From positions 38,890-102,889 of the forward strand of contig JAGBGX010000020.1 of assembly GCA_017935745.1 (NCBI GenBank): 64,000 bases of DNA, given 5' to 3'. The first letter of the stretch is position 1. The number at the start of each line of letters is the position of its first letter. The notes under the pieces were generated by a model. That model searched no databases. It had not been told where the DNA came from and saw only the letters and a list, made by a program, of their open reading frames with translations. This document shows positions 54,245 through 63,861 of this stretch, piece by piece. The translations under genes were made by a program, and so were the position numbers. This stretch comes from Treponema sp. (lineage in GTDB: Bacteria > Spirochaetota > Spirochaetia > Treponematales > Treponemataceae).

Positions 54245-54958
54245 ATGAGAATTCAAGGTGCGCCGGAAGAAGGAAAAGCCAGGGAGCTGTGCTTCAGGTG
54301 TCTGCGGCCGGTTTCTTCATGCTATTGTCCGTATACGGCGCCTGTTGACTGCGGAATAAAATTTGTTTTTTTAATGCATCCAAAGGAAGCAAAGCGGCAG
54401 CGTACGGGAACTGGAAGGCTTGCATCGCTGTGTCTTCCTGAAAGCGAAATTCTTGTGGGAGTCGATTTTACCCGGAACGAACGGCTGAATATGCTTTTGC
54501 AGGATTCCCGTTACTATCCTGTCCTTCTGTATCCTTCGCCGGAAGCATGGACATGCCGCACTGAAGGTTTCAGGGAAGCTGTCGGCGGCAGGAAGCTTCT
54601 TGCAGTTATTATTGATTCAACATGGTTCTGCTCAAAGAAAATGCTCCGGCTGAGCTTGAATGTTCAGGCTCTTGCAAAATTTTCTTTTGCTGGAAACTAC
54701 AGAAGCATTTTCACATTCAAGCATGAGCCTAAGGAATATTGCGTTTCAACCGTAGAGTCATGCTACTACCTGATAAAAGAGATGCAGTCGGCGGGCTTTG
54801 TTGACGCGGCGGTTTCCCCTGAGCCCTTGATGAGGACATTTAAGCAGATGATACAGTTTCAGCTGCAAAAGGAGAATGACCGCGTCATGGGAAAAATTCC
54901 AAGCAGCCATGCTACCGACTGGAAATACACAAAAGTCAGGGAAATTCCTGATTTCTAG
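54245..54958 (+). CDS. DTW-domain tRNA-uridine aminocarboxypropyltransferase
   Basis: 237 aa. Zinc-ribbon-like N-terminus LCFRCLRPVSSCYCPY, then VFLMHPKEAKRQRTGTGRLASL, and the family motif DSTW in VIIDSTWFCSKKML (DxTW), with a downstream STVESCYYLI. DTW proteins (TapT) make acp3U in tRNA using S-adenosylmethionine. The four-cysteine cluster CFRC...CYC is as expected. It follows the TetR gene by 25 nt. Subtype (TapT versus a related enzyme) is not resolved. Confidence 0.88.
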   Translation: MRIQGAPEEGKARELCFRCLRPVSSCYCPYTAPVDCGIKFVFLMHPKEAKRQRTGTGRLASLCLPESEILVGVDFTRNERLNMLLQDSRYYPVLLYPSPEAWTCRTEGFREAVGGRKLLAVIIDSTWFCSKKMLRLSLNVQALAKFSFAGNYRSIFTFKHEPKEYCVSTVESCYYLIKEMQSAGFVDAAVSPEPLMRTFKQMIQFQLQKENDRVMGKIPSSHATDWKYTKVREIPDF

Positions 54959-54990
54959 CGTTCTGTACGCAGCGGCGGAGCTGCTTGCTG

Positions 54991-55062
54991 TGTGCAGTGC
55001 CGCTCTATTTTTCGTGTGCGGTGCCGCTCTATTTTTTGTATGCGGTGCTGCTGTTTTTGTAT
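54991..55062. repeat. Three imperfect 24-bp tandem repeats
   Basis: Units at 54991-55014, 55015-55038 and 55039-55062, built on TGTGCGGTGCCGCTCTATTT. The last units encode the C-terminal end and stop (YKK-stop) of the minus-strand lipoprotein gene; the first lies beyond the stop and again contains an in-phase stop. Confidence 0.75.
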
Positions 55063-56147
55063 CCGGGTGTCGCTGCTTTTGCTATAATCCATTTTTCCTT
55101 GCTGTTCGGAACTGTTTCATTTTTTTCATACGCATTGATTGCTTCCTGCACATTTGTCCGGGAAATGCTTCTTGTTGCCGCGCTTGATGTTATGCTGTCG
55201 CTGCATACTGCATCCTGAGGCTCTGTTCCGTTTTGCCAGATGCCACTTTGGGAAATTTGTCCGGCGATAGTTTTGCTGCTGCTTTTCCATTCTGCGCAGT
55301 CTGACTTTGCAAACAGCACTGCATCCATGATTGTATTGTCAGCTGAATTTTTCAGAAATATAATGTCGCTGTCAGCAAAAACGGCGGAAGTGTTCTCTGA
55401 CCACAAGTCCCGTGCTGTATCGCATGAATCTTCGTGGGTTGAAAGGGCAATGTTGTCCCCGGTCTCGCTGATCATTCCTTCTCCGTCAATTCCTTCCGCC
55501 TGCACTGTTCTCATGTGTACCGTGATGCAGCCGCCTTTTTTTACTTCGATTGCGGGCAATGAGTATTTTTTCTTTTCTCCATCGCTTGCGCTGAACACTT
55601 CAATGCCTGAAAGGTTTCCTGAGCGCAAGACATACAGCTCCACAAATTCGCTCCGGTGAACTTTCTGCTTGTTTATTTTTTTTGTGCCGTATGCGTTCCG
55701 TACTTCCGTGATAATCAGCCGTGCGGGATTTTTGTTGAAGCCTTTGAACGGTATGCTGAATGTCAGGGAATTTCCTGTGCTGTCGGCCACGGTTCCTTCA
55801 ATGACATACTCTGCTCCTGTTGTTGTCGCTTCTGGAAACGAGAGAAGAGCTTTTTTTTCTTCCGGGTATGATATATCCGCGCTTCCTTGGAGCATGCCTT
55901 CGTCTGCGGAAAAAATTTCTGCGCCGCTGACATGCGCTTCCTTGGAAAAAGAAATCTCTGCGGAGCGGTCAGACAGGACTTTGAATTCAGTTATTTCAGG
56001 AATGGAAAAATCTCCTTCAATAAATGCAAGTCCTTCTTCCATTGAGCGGCAGGATACGGGACAGACGGAAAGCGTCAGCGCAAGGACGATAAGCGCCGGA
56101 AGAAGCGCTATCCGTGCCAGAATCAGCATGAAATAATTCTGTTTCAT
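55029..56147 (-). CDS. Exported protein, probable lipoprotein with lamin-tail-like domain
   Basis: 372 aa. N-terminal signal (about 8-32, LALTLSVCPVSC) with a possible lipobox Cys33. A first beta domain (PEITEFKVLSDRSAEISFSKEA; an Ig-like CopC/SbsA-type opening) is followed by a lamin-tail-like domain (about 140-330: ARLIITEVRN, RSEFVELYVLRSGNLSGIEVF, DIIFLKNSADNTIMDAVLF). Such proteins are surface or periplasmic, often in treponemes. The last codons derive from the tandem repeat at 54991-55062. Function unknown. Confidence 0.72.
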   Translation of the reverse strand: MKQNYFMLILARIALLPALIVLALTLSVCPVSCRSMEEGLAFIEGDFSIPEITEFKVLSDRSAEISFSKEAHVSGAEIFSADEGMLQGSADISYPEEKKALLSFPEATTTGAEYVIEGTVADSTGNSLTFSIPFKGFNKNPARLIITEVRNAYGTKKINKQKVHRSEFVELYVLRSGNLSGIEVFSASDGEKKKYSLPAIEVKKGGCITVHMRTVQAEGIDGEGMISETGDNIALSTHEDSCDTARDLWSENTSAVFADSDIIFLKNSADNTIMDAVLFAKSDCAEWKSSSKTIAGQISQSGIWQNGTEPQDAVCSDSITSSAATRSISRTNVQEAINAYEKNETVPNSKEKWIIAKAATPGYKNSSTAYKK

Positions 56148-56246
56148 TGAAACCTCCTGAAGATGTAGTAACCGCCAAAAATCAAAATGTGCACTGATAT
56201 GCGTTTTTTAATTGCTTTTTTGCAGAAAAAACAGTACCGTTGTTCT

Positions 56247-56999
56247 ATGGAGTATGCATTTTTTTACGAGGAAGATAAAAACACATTTCACTCGCAGGCG
56301 AACATTTATTTCAGCCAGTGCGGAATTGACGGGCTGCTGAGCCTGCACGAGCTTTTAAAGATAACTTCCGACATTGCAGTTGAAGACTACAGGCAGCGCG
56401 GACTTGCGCGGGAATTTCTCAAGGAGAACGGATTTGGAATTCTTGTCTCGAGGTGTTCGTTCAGAATTCAAAAATGGCCTGAAGAAAATCAGCGCGTGGA
56501 AATTGTAACGTGGGAAGAAAAGCCGCAGGCGCTTCAGCTGATGCGCGGATATACAATTCTTGATGAAAAGAAAAATATCCTTGTCGCCGGAAAATCTTCA
56601 TGGCTTGTTGTTGATATGCATGCGCGGAAAATTCTTCCGACGAAAAAATTCACTTTGCGTGAGCCGTCCGAAACTGTTGCTGAGCTTGACTGTGACAATC
56701 CTGAGAAAATCATTCAGCCTGAAAACATGGAGCTGTGGAATACCCGCACAATTCAGTTTTCTGATCTTGATGCAAACGGTCACACGACGAATTCCAGGTA
56801 TGCGGCTTTTATAGAAGATTCTCTTCCGGCGGAATTTCACGGCCGGTGCGCACGGGACTTTAAAATCAATTTTGCGAAGGAAGCCATGCTGGGAGAGGAA
56901 GTTGCGCTGTACGGATATGTTGACGCTGCGCGGAACCGCGTGACGGTGGCAGGAAAAACGCCGTCTTCAGTTTCCTTTGAGGCTGTGCTTTTGTATTGA
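56247..56999 (+). CDS. Acyl-ACP thioesterase (FatA/FatB-like)
   Basis: 250 aa from ATG 56247; the upstream in-frame ATG at 56202 lies before the likely promoter. Two hotdog halves: ITSDIAVEDYRQRGLAREFL, WEEKPQALQLMRGYTI, WLVVDMHARKILP, and the second half with SDLDANGHTTNSRYAAFIEDSLP, where the Asp-x-Asn-x-His-x3-Asn block matches the catalytic site of the family. Releases fatty acids from acyl carrier protein. A TTGCTT/N17/TACCGT pair ends 6 nt before the ATG, a weak candidate for a leaderless start. Confidence 0.9.
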   Translation: MEYAFFYEEDKNTFHSQANIYFSQCGIDGLLSLHELLKITSDIAVEDYRQRGLAREFLKENGFGILVSRCSFRIQKWPEENQRVEIVTWEEKPQALQLMRGYTILDEKKNILVAGKSSWLVVDMHARKILPTKKFTLREPSETVAELDCDNPEKIIQPENMELWNTRTIQFSDLDANGHTTNSRYAAFIEDSLPAEFHGRCARDFKINFAKEAMLGEEVALYGYVDAARNRVTVAGKTPSSVSFEAVLLY

Positions 57000-57014
57000 A
57001 ACTTGCGATGTAAA

Positions 57015-57035
57015 CTGGTTTACTTTGTAAACTGG
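57015..57035. repeat. Short hairpin, partial copy D of the structured element
   Basis: GGTTTAC/GTAAACT with a TTT loop, spanning the addA stop codon. On the minus strand it shares CAGTTTRCAAAGYAAACC with copy B, with the paired bases changed together. Confidence 0.5.
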
Positions 57036-60000
57036 GAAATGTCAATCTCCTTGTCGTAGCGCAGGTAGTACAGGTATGTCCGTATTTTCTGCATATCAGC
57101 TTGAAAAATTTCTGATGCGGCTTTTCGGTAGCATGACTGCTGCTCCACGTACAGCTGCGGCTGTATGCTCCTGTCGATTTTATAGTCAACAATAACAAGG
57201 CTTTTGTCTTCAGCCTCAAAAATCAGATCCATTGAGCCGGTGAAGATAGTGCCGTCTGTGAAAAGCTTGAATTTGTTTTCTGCCTTGCAAAGACGGGAAT
57301 TTGATTTTGCAAGGAGAAGCTGTTTTCCTAGAAAATGGTTTTTAAACTGTTCGCACATGGCGGAGAGTATGTTTGAAATGCGGCTGTGCTCGTCTGCATT
57401 CAGGACTTCTGCGGCTTTCTTTGCAACAGTTCTGTCTGTGAATGCTGATTCTTCCGCGCCTTTGCATTTGCCTGTTGCGGCAAAAAATTCCATGTATGAA
57501 TGCGCAAGCTTTCCAAGGTCGCTGTAGGAAAATGAGCTTGATGCGGAGTCTTCCTCGGTGTCCTCTGAAAAAAACTGGCCGGGCGAAGAATCGTGTGTGC
57601 TTAGAATTGAATCAATATCATCATAAGCTGTGTTGCGTTCATACGGCTCCGTTAAATGAATGACTGCCGTGTGCTCTCCTTTTTCAAGTCCGCTCGGAGT
57701 CTGTGTTTTGTCAGAAAATTCCTTTGGAAAGGTGTCGCTTTCCTCGAGCGGAATGCAGCTGTATATACCTGAGAATATATCAATTTTTTTTCTGCGGATT
57801 TCATCAGGGCTTTCTTCTTTGTTCAGCCGGACTTTTGCAGAAACAGGATGTATCTTGATGAAATCGAACGGCGCTCCATTTTTATTGAAGACGGGAGCGT
57901 CACAGTATTTTTTGAATGAAAAGTCGTTGTCCGTGTACAGTTCCTTCTGATAGTAAAACCGGGAAAGCTTATGCATCAGGGAAAGGCTGCCGGAGAATGC
58001 CTTTTCAGTGTCATTGGAACTGTCAAAGTCTTTGAGAGCTTTGCTTCTGTCCAGGCTTCCGACAAGAAAGACGCTTTCTTCTGCACGGGTGACGGCTACA
58101 TATATTTTTCGCTTTTGCTCGGCAAGATCCCGCAGATGTGATTCTTCCTTTTGCCTCAGGAAAAAATAGTTTGGAATTTTCTCCCTGCTGCGCAGTGAAA
58201 CTCCTGACGGTTCTTGTCCTTCAAATCCATCTTCGTCAAAAAAGAAATTCGGGTCACTGTCATTTTGAGGATCTTTCCATATTCCTGTGACAAAGACATG
58301 CTTGAACTGCAGTCCCTTGCTTTGATGTATTGTCATAATTTTTACGGCGTTCGGTTTTTCAAGCGGATATGAAGTTTCCTTCAGATTCAGCTCATCGCTT
58401 TCTTCCGAAAATCGTATGGCCTCCCGTGACTTTGCAGCTTCAAGCTGATCGACAAACCATGAAATGCTCTTGCCTTCGTTTTCTGCCTGACGTGCAGATT
58501 CATACAGCAGATCAAACTGCTCTGCATATAGTGCCGATGTTTTGTTCAGAAGTGTTTCAAAGTAATATCCTGTTTCATACCATAAAAATTCCAGCGACTG
58601 AGTAATGCTCTGCGAAAGAATTTTTTCGCGCTGGGAACTGTACAGCTCCTGTGCCCGCAGATATTTTTTTATATCGGATTCAGAAAGCTCAGGTTTTTGA
58701 TCCGGCATGTCTGCACAGGCAAGAATGTTTTGGATTCCCTGCCGGCTGATTCCTGCAAAAGGAGATGCAAGAAATGCTGCCTTGGCATTTGTGTCTGACG
58801 GATAAACGCATAGCCGCAAAAAGCTGTAAAAGTCGTTTGCAATTCCCTCTGAAAAAATATTTGTCTGCATGTCAACTGTGTAAGGAATGCTGTAGAGCGA
58901 AAGGTAACGCTGCAAGAAAAAACGGTGTGTTCTTGAATTGTCAAGGATTGCATAGTTGCTGTAATCAGGATCAGAAGCGCACAGTTCGTTTATTTTTTGA
59001 GCAATAAAATATGCTTCTGTTTCTTTTTCACTGAGGCATTCTCCGTTTTCTGCATAGTCTGAAAATTTCTCTCCGTTAGAATTTTCACCGGAATACAAAA
59101 TGCAGATATGTGCGCTGACAGTTTTTTCTGTCACTGGATTCAGTGTTTCTTTTTCCTTTGTGGCAAGATCTGTGCAGCTTGCTTCGTATGGCCGCATGTC
59201 TTGCGGGCTGTAAAACAATGATGGAATTTCGCTTTCGTTCAACGGATTTTCTTTGCTTGAAAACATCATATTAAAAGAAGAAAGAAGTGCTGGAGAAGAA
59301 CGGTAATTGTTTGTCATCTTTACATTTGCATTTCCTTCCTTGCCTGACGTATCTTTTAAGGAAGTTTTCAGCTCATTGAAAACACATACATCTGCTCCGC
59401 GGAATTTATAAATGGACTGCTTTTCATCTCCGACAAAAAACAGCTTTTCCAGCGAAATGTTCTTTTCAAGCTCTGCAAAAAAATCATCTTCAGTTTTGTT
59501 ATCAATCAAAGTTGTATGCGAGTCATTTTCAGAAAGTAAGAAAAGAAAATCCTTGTTCTTTTTGTTATTGTCTTGAAATTCATCAATCATTATTTTTTTT
59601 ATAAGCCGCTTCTGCTGATTCCGTATGTCCGGCTGCTCAATTAAAATTCGTACTGCAAGATCATTTACATCTTTAAATGACAGATTTCCAGAGCTTCGCT
59701 TTATATCATTCACTTCTTCAAGAAAATCATCGAGAAGACAGAGCATTCTTTTTGTGTGATTATAATTCTTTATAAATTCATGAATTGACAGAAGATATTC
59801 CATGCTGCCTTGCAGTTCTGCTATTCGCTCTTTCAGATCCTTGACTTTTCCTTTTCTTGCTCCGATGCGCTTGTTTATGGAGCAAAGCTCATTCAGCTTT
59901 GAAATGACATGCTGTACTTTTTCCAAGGCAGAGAAAAGCGATTCTTTTTCAAATAATGTCTCTGAAAGGACAGCAGGTGCCTCTTCATTTTTGAGTGATG

Positions 60001-60784
60001 GAATAATGCTCTGCACAGCAGCTGCAAAGGCATCCTTTGGGTCGCATTCGTCTGCAAGCATTGTTATTTTATTAAGCTGAAACTGAACAGATCCGTTCAG
60101 CTCTGCGTTCATCAGATCATTCCATTTTTCTTTTATCTGTTTCTGCTGAATTGCAAAATGGCTTGAAAAAAATCCCTTTTTTGTTGCTACAGAAGTGCAG
60201 TCCAAAATAATTTTTGAAAAATAGCCTGAGGCAAACTCTTCAAGTTTTCCGGCTTCTGAGTATGCGCTGAAACATTCCTCATCCTTGTGCTTTAAAACAA
60301 ACGGAAGCGCAGCATTCTCTGCAATTCTGGCACATGAAGGAGAACCTGTTGAAAAGTCAGGCCGGATTCCATATCTGCTTGCAGCCAGCCGGACAATTGT
60401 TCCGCTGTAGGAATCCAATGTCTGGATGTGGGCATCAGCAAATTCATCCAAGGCCCGTTTTGCAAGCTCAATCTGCTTTCTGTATTTTTCCTTGCTGAGT
60501 GATGATGCAAATGCATTCAGCTTTTTATAGACCCGGCTATATATTTCTGCGGCGGCTTTTTTTGTGAAAGTGAGAGCCAGAATATTTTTTACATGAAGGC
60601 TTTCATCGCTCATCAGAAGAAATGCATACCGCAGCGCAAGCACTTCAGTTTTTCCAGAGCCGGCGCCGGCAGATACAACGGAGTTGTCCTTTTTTGTAAT
60701 GGCGGCAATCTGGAGACTGTCCGGCGTTTTTGTGCTTTTAGCATTTTCATTGATATTTTCATAAAGAAATTCAAAGTCCGTCAT
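57020..60784 (-). CDS. addA: AddA-like UvrD-family helicase/nuclease
   Basis: 1254 aa from ATG 60784 (GGGAG 5 nt upstream); ATG 60817 is a weaker alternative. SF1A helicase: Walker A SAGAGSGKTEVL, motif Ia LALTFTKKAAAEI, Walker B KIMIDEFQDNN, motif III VGDEKQSIYKFRGADV, MTIHQSKGLQFKHVFV and YVAVTRAEES. C-terminal RecB-like nuclease with FTGSMDLIFEAEDKSLVIVDYKID. Together with the AddB-like protein upstream it should process double-strand DNA ends for recombination. The region is visibly more A+T-rich than most of the window. Confidence 0.92.
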   Translation of the reverse strand: MTDFEFLYENINENAKSTKTPDSLQIAAITKKDNSVVSAGAGSGKTEVLALRYAFLLMSDESLHVKNILALTFTKKAAAEIYSRVYKKLNAFASSLSKEKYRKQIELAKRALDEFADAHIQTLDSYSGTIVRLAASRYGIRPDFSTGSPSCARIAENAALPFVLKHKDEECFSAYSEAGKLEEFASGYFSKIILDCTSVATKKGFFSSHFAIQQKQIKEKWNDLMNAELNGSVQFQLNKITMLADECDPKDAFAAAVQSIIPSLKNEEAPAVLSETLFEKESLFSALEKVQHVISKLNELCSINKRIGARKGKVKDLKERIAELQGSMEYLLSIHEFIKNYNHTKRMLCLLDDFLEEVNDIKRSSGNLSFKDVNDLAVRILIEQPDIRNQQKRLIKKIMIDEFQDNNKKNKDFLFLLSENDSHTTLIDNKTEDDFFAELEKNISLEKLFFVGDEKQSIYKFRGADVCVFNELKTSLKDTSGKEGNANVKMTNNYRSSPALLSSFNMMFSSKENPLNESEIPSLFYSPQDMRPYEASCTDLATKEKETLNPVTEKTVSAHICILYSGENSNGEKFSDYAENGECLSEKETEAYFIAQKINELCASDPDYSNYAILDNSRTHRFFLQRYLSLYSIPYTVDMQTNIFSEGIANDFYSFLRLCVYPSDTNAKAAFLASPFAGISRQGIQNILACADMPDQKPELSESDIKKYLRAQELYSSQREKILSQSITQSLEFLWYETGYYFETLLNKTSALYAEQFDLLYESARQAENEGKSISWFVDQLEAAKSREAIRFSEESDELNLKETSYPLEKPNAVKIMTIHQSKGLQFKHVFVTGIWKDPQNDSDPNFFFDEDGFEGQEPSGVSLRSREKIPNYFFLRQKEESHLRDLAEQKRKIYVAVTRAEESVFLVGSLDRSKALKDFDSSNDTEKAFSGSLSLMHKLSRFYYQKELYTDNDFSFKKYCDAPVFNKNGAPFDFIKIHPVSAKVRLNKEESPDEIRRKKIDIFSGIYSCIPLEESDTFPKEFSDKTQTPSGLEKGEHTAVIHLTEPYERNTAYDDIDSILSTHDSSPGQFFSEDTEEDSASSSFSYSDLGKLAHSYMEFFAATGKCKGAEESAFTDRTVAKKAAEVLNADEHSRISNILSAMCEQFKNHFLGKQLLLAKSNSRLCKAENKFKLFTDGTIFTGSMDLIFEAEDKSLVIVDYKIDRSIQPQLYVEQQSCYRKAASEIFQADMQKIRTYLYYLRYDKEIDISQFTK

Positions 60785-60827
60785 ATTGTCTCCCGGTTTG
60801 TTAGTTCTTAGTTTCATGTTTCTGCTT

Positions 60828-63707
60828 TTAGTTCAGATTGTTTCTTGCAATGCTGAATGTTGTTCTGCATATTGTATTGAAGCTGCACTCTTTGCAGTCC
60901 TTGAAAATATGTATTCCATATTTTTTGTCTTGCTTAAAATCGGCAGGTGAAAACTGATAGTTCTGCGCATTTTCAAAAAAAAGTGACGCGCACGATTCAA
61001 GCTCACTGAGCGTGGCTGAAAATCCGTTTCGATCTGTTGCGCCTCTTGCCGGCTTTTCAGAAATGACAGGCACAGATTTGAATTCGTTTTTATCATCTTT
61101 TTTGATTCTGTAGAACAATGCCGATTTTACAGTTTTTTTTTCGTCTTCAAGAATTTTTACATAGCTTGCAATCTGAAAATCATGCAGAACAGGAACAGGA
61201 GTTCCATTTAAAGTGCATTCTTTTGCAGACGGAGTGTTTCCTGTCTTGTAGTCAATAATTGTGAAATCGTCTGGATTGTCAGGATCTGAAAGTATGCAGT
61301 CAATTTTTCCTGAGAAATAAAAATTTCCGTCAGCGCTTTCTTTTTCTCTTTCAGATTCGATTCCTTCAATGACATATCCTGCAAAGTGCTTGCATCTGCT
61401 TTTGTCTTCAGGAATGGTGCAGAACTGCATCAGGAATTCGAGAACTGTTTTGCATATAAGCTCCTTCTGGCTTTCCATGACTTTTACTGCAAGAAGGCTC
61501 TGTGAAAATCCCATGTGATATTTTGCGTCCTCAAATTTTTCTTCAACCAGAGTTTTCAGCTGCTGGCTGTTTTGCGGCTGTATAGCGGGAACGGTTCCCT
61601 TGAAGCTTCCTTCTGCCTTTTGGAATTCAGAAAAAACAAGCTCTATTATTTTGTGAATAAATGTTCCGATTTCATATTTTTTTGTGATGCCGGCATTCAA
61701 AGTGTCTTCTTCCAGACGGAGAATTTTTGAAAAAATAAATTTCCGTGGACATGAAAAATATGATTTTAATGCTGTCTGGGAAATCCGCATTTTTTCAGAG
61801 ACGGGATTTTTTTCTTTATATAAGAATAAATCAATTTTGCTTTTTAAATGCTCTGACATGGGGGAACAGGAATTTCCGCTTTCTTCAAAAACAGATTTCC
61901 AAGTGAAAAATGCTTTTTTTTGCAGCGCTGAAATAGTGCGTCCGCACGGATTGTTTTCCTGCATGCAGTTTTTTTCCTGCGTGATAAAGTCAAGGCTGTC
62001 AGGACGAAAATCATTTTCAGGACAGCTTTTTTCCTGCAAGGAAGTATGCATGATTGCAAATCCGCCGAAGCTTTCCTTTGAGCAGGAAAAGAATGTGCTC
62101 TTTTTTTTCTGTTCTCTTTGCTGGAAGGCATACAGCTGAATAAAATCCGCTGAAGCATCTTTTTCGTTTTGATCAAGACCGAGCAGTTTTCTCTTTTCGA
62201 TGCTGCTGATAAAGCCTAGTTTTTTAAAGGGAACTGAAACAGAACTTTGGGATGCATCTATAATAAATTGATATTCAAAATCGGCGCAGACAGAAAGCCT
62301 GTACGGAAAAATATTAACTCCGTATTTTTTTTCATTTGGCGTGTACTTTTTCTGCTGCATTTCGTTGATAAAAAAATCAAACGGAGAACGGAGGCTGTAG
62401 CGCATTCTGGAAAAATATTTTTTTTCGATTGAAGAAAATTCGTTCAGCTCCGTGATTATTCTGCCAAGAATTTTATCAGTGACAGCATATTGCGGCTCCT
62501 TGAATTTTTTTTCATCAATAAAAATGCTTTTAAATCTGTCCCATGCAAATTTCAGCTTTTGAAAGCTCTGGGCATTTTTGAATTTCAGGACACAGTCCTT
62601 CAGCTTTGTATACAGCTCCTTTTCCGGGCTGCCGTCCTCAAGCGAAAGAAGCCAGATATCCTGGGGAATATTTTTTTCTTCGTAGCAGCATATGCATCTT
62701 TTCGATTTTCCTTCGCGTACAAGATGCTCATTTGCCGCAGGGTTTTTCCACGGAATGCAGCCGTCAAGCAAAAGGGAGCGCACGCTGTCATAGGAAAAAT
62801 ACGAGTCAGCGCATTCCTTGATTTTCACAAAGATGTCTCCGCCGCAGTTTTTTGTATACGGAATTCCGGCGCGGATTGTATATGGCACAGCGTACAGCGA
62901 AAGCTCCCGTTCAATGTACGGCCGCACGGACTCCAAGTCCGGGACATTCACTGCGACTGTCCGCAAGTCAGTTCCTTCAAGCTGAAGCTTTCTCAGATGG
63001 AGCGCAAGATGGCGCAGCTCCTGCCTTGCATTTTCGTACAGAATGCATTCCTGCTTTTTTTCTTGTCCGGGCAGATGGATGATTGTTATATTCTCCGCCC
63101 GTGAAAGCGCCGGTAAAAATTCCGAAAAGTCTTCAAGAATTTCAGGATAAAAAATAACAAATTCCTTTTCTGATTTTTTCAGCTCGGCATCCAAAAATGC
63201 AGGCTCATAAAAATTGTTTTCCTTTAAAAAAGAAACATAGCGTTCAAAAAGATCTTTGTAGTCGCTGTCTTCTTCATCAGGCAGATTTTTTTTTGCATAG
63301 AACTGCTCGTACTGAGTGTTCCACATTTTTAGCGACGGAAGAATTTTTGCAATCCAGTCTGTAAATCCGAAGGCATTTTTTTTCAGTTCGGGCGATGATG
63401 AAATGATTTTTTTCAGGAACGGATTTTCATTGTTTTCAAAAATGATTTTTTCAGCGAACACTTTCCGCATGACGGACGGAATGCATTCAAGATTTTCGTC
63501 AGCAGACTTTAAATATGAAGATTTGAACGTGTCCCAGGCCGTGAACTGATCAAGGTTGAATGCGGACGTTCCTGATTCAGCAGGATTTTTGACTGCCCAG
63601 TTTATCCAGCTTGTCTGGGCAACATCGGTCGGAAAAACGAAAACGGTGCGTATGTTTTTTATCCGCTCAGAAATAATCTGCGGAATCGTTTTAAAAGAAG
63701 AATCCAT
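60828..63707 (-). CDS. addB: AddB-like nuclease/inactive helicase subunit with Fe-S site
   Basis: 959 aa. The N-terminal block VFVFPTDVAQTSWINWAV sits where an intact Walker A would be and has none, as in PD-(D/E)XK proteins with a degenerate helicase part. The C-terminal nuclease has FSGKIDCILSD and IIDYKTGN, framed by four cysteines (YFSCPRKFIF and CKECSFNTIC) that form the AddB-type 4Fe-4S staple. It is followed after 43 nt by addA. TATATA ends 6 nt before its ATG with no ribosome binding site. Exact subfamily (AddB versus RexB) not resolved. Confidence 0.85.
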   Translation of the reverse strand: MDSSFKTIPQIISERIKNIRTVFVFPTDVAQTSWINWAVKNPAESGTSAFNLDQFTAWDTFKSSYLKSADENLECIPSVMRKVFAEKIIFENNENPFLKKIISSSPELKKNAFGFTDWIAKILPSLKMWNTQYEQFYAKKNLPDEEDSDYKDLFERYVSFLKENNFYEPAFLDAELKKSEKEFVIFYPEILEDFSEFLPALSRAENITIIHLPGQEKKQECILYENARQELRHLALHLRKLQLEGTDLRTVAVNVPDLESVRPYIERELSLYAVPYTIRAGIPYTKNCGGDIFVKIKECADSYFSYDSVRSLLLDGCIPWKNPAANEHLVREGKSKRCICCYEEKNIPQDIWLLSLEDGSPEKELYTKLKDCVLKFKNAQSFQKLKFAWDRFKSIFIDEKKFKEPQYAVTDKILGRIITELNEFSSIEKKYFSRMRYSLRSPFDFFINEMQQKKYTPNEKKYGVNIFPYRLSVCADFEYQFIIDASQSSVSVPFKKLGFISSIEKRKLLGLDQNEKDASADFIQLYAFQQREQKKKSTFFSCSKESFGGFAIMHTSLQEKSCPENDFRPDSLDFITQEKNCMQENNPCGRTISALQKKAFFTWKSVFEESGNSCSPMSEHLKSKIDLFLYKEKNPVSEKMRISQTALKSYFSCPRKFIFSKILRLEEDTLNAGITKKYEIGTFIHKIIELVFSEFQKAEGSFKGTVPAIQPQNSQQLKTLVEEKFEDAKYHMGFSQSLLAVKVMESQKELICKTVLEFLMQFCTIPEDKSRCKHFAGYVIEGIESEREKESADGNFYFSGKIDCILSDPDNPDDFTIIDYKTGNTPSAKECTLNGTPVPVLHDFQIASYVKILEDEKKTVKSALFYRIKKDDKNEFKSVPVISEKPARGATDRNGFSATLSELESCASLFFENAQNYQFSPADFKQDKKYGIHIFKDCKECSFNTICRTTFSIARNNLN

Positions 63708-63713
63708 GGCAAC

Positions 63714-63741
63714 TATATAATATAAAATCCGGAAGATTCAA
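63714..63741 (-). promoter_or_regulatory. Promoter giving a leaderless addB mRNA
   Basis: Minus strand TTGAAT (63736-63741), 16-nt spacer, TATATA (63714-63719), then 6 nt to ATG 63707. Confidence 0.5.
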
Positions 63742-63825
63742 TCAATTTGTATGTGTGCCGGATTGAGCCTGCGTTTTTTGCGCGAATAATATATGATATT
63801 TATGTTTGATATTGTGATGATCCTG

Positions 63826-63855
63826 TTGACAGTGATGCTGGCGGTGTGGTAAGAT
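63826..63855 (+). promoter_or_regulatory. Promoter of the RNA gene at the right edge
   Basis: TTGACA (63826-63831), 18-nt spacer, TAAGAT (63850-63855). Confidence 0.55.
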
Positions 63856-63861
63856 AGATGC

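Noticed and set aside
62490..63104. 204-codon plus-strand frame inside addB
   Set aside because: Antisense to a conserved gene, Phe/Cys-rich without motifs.
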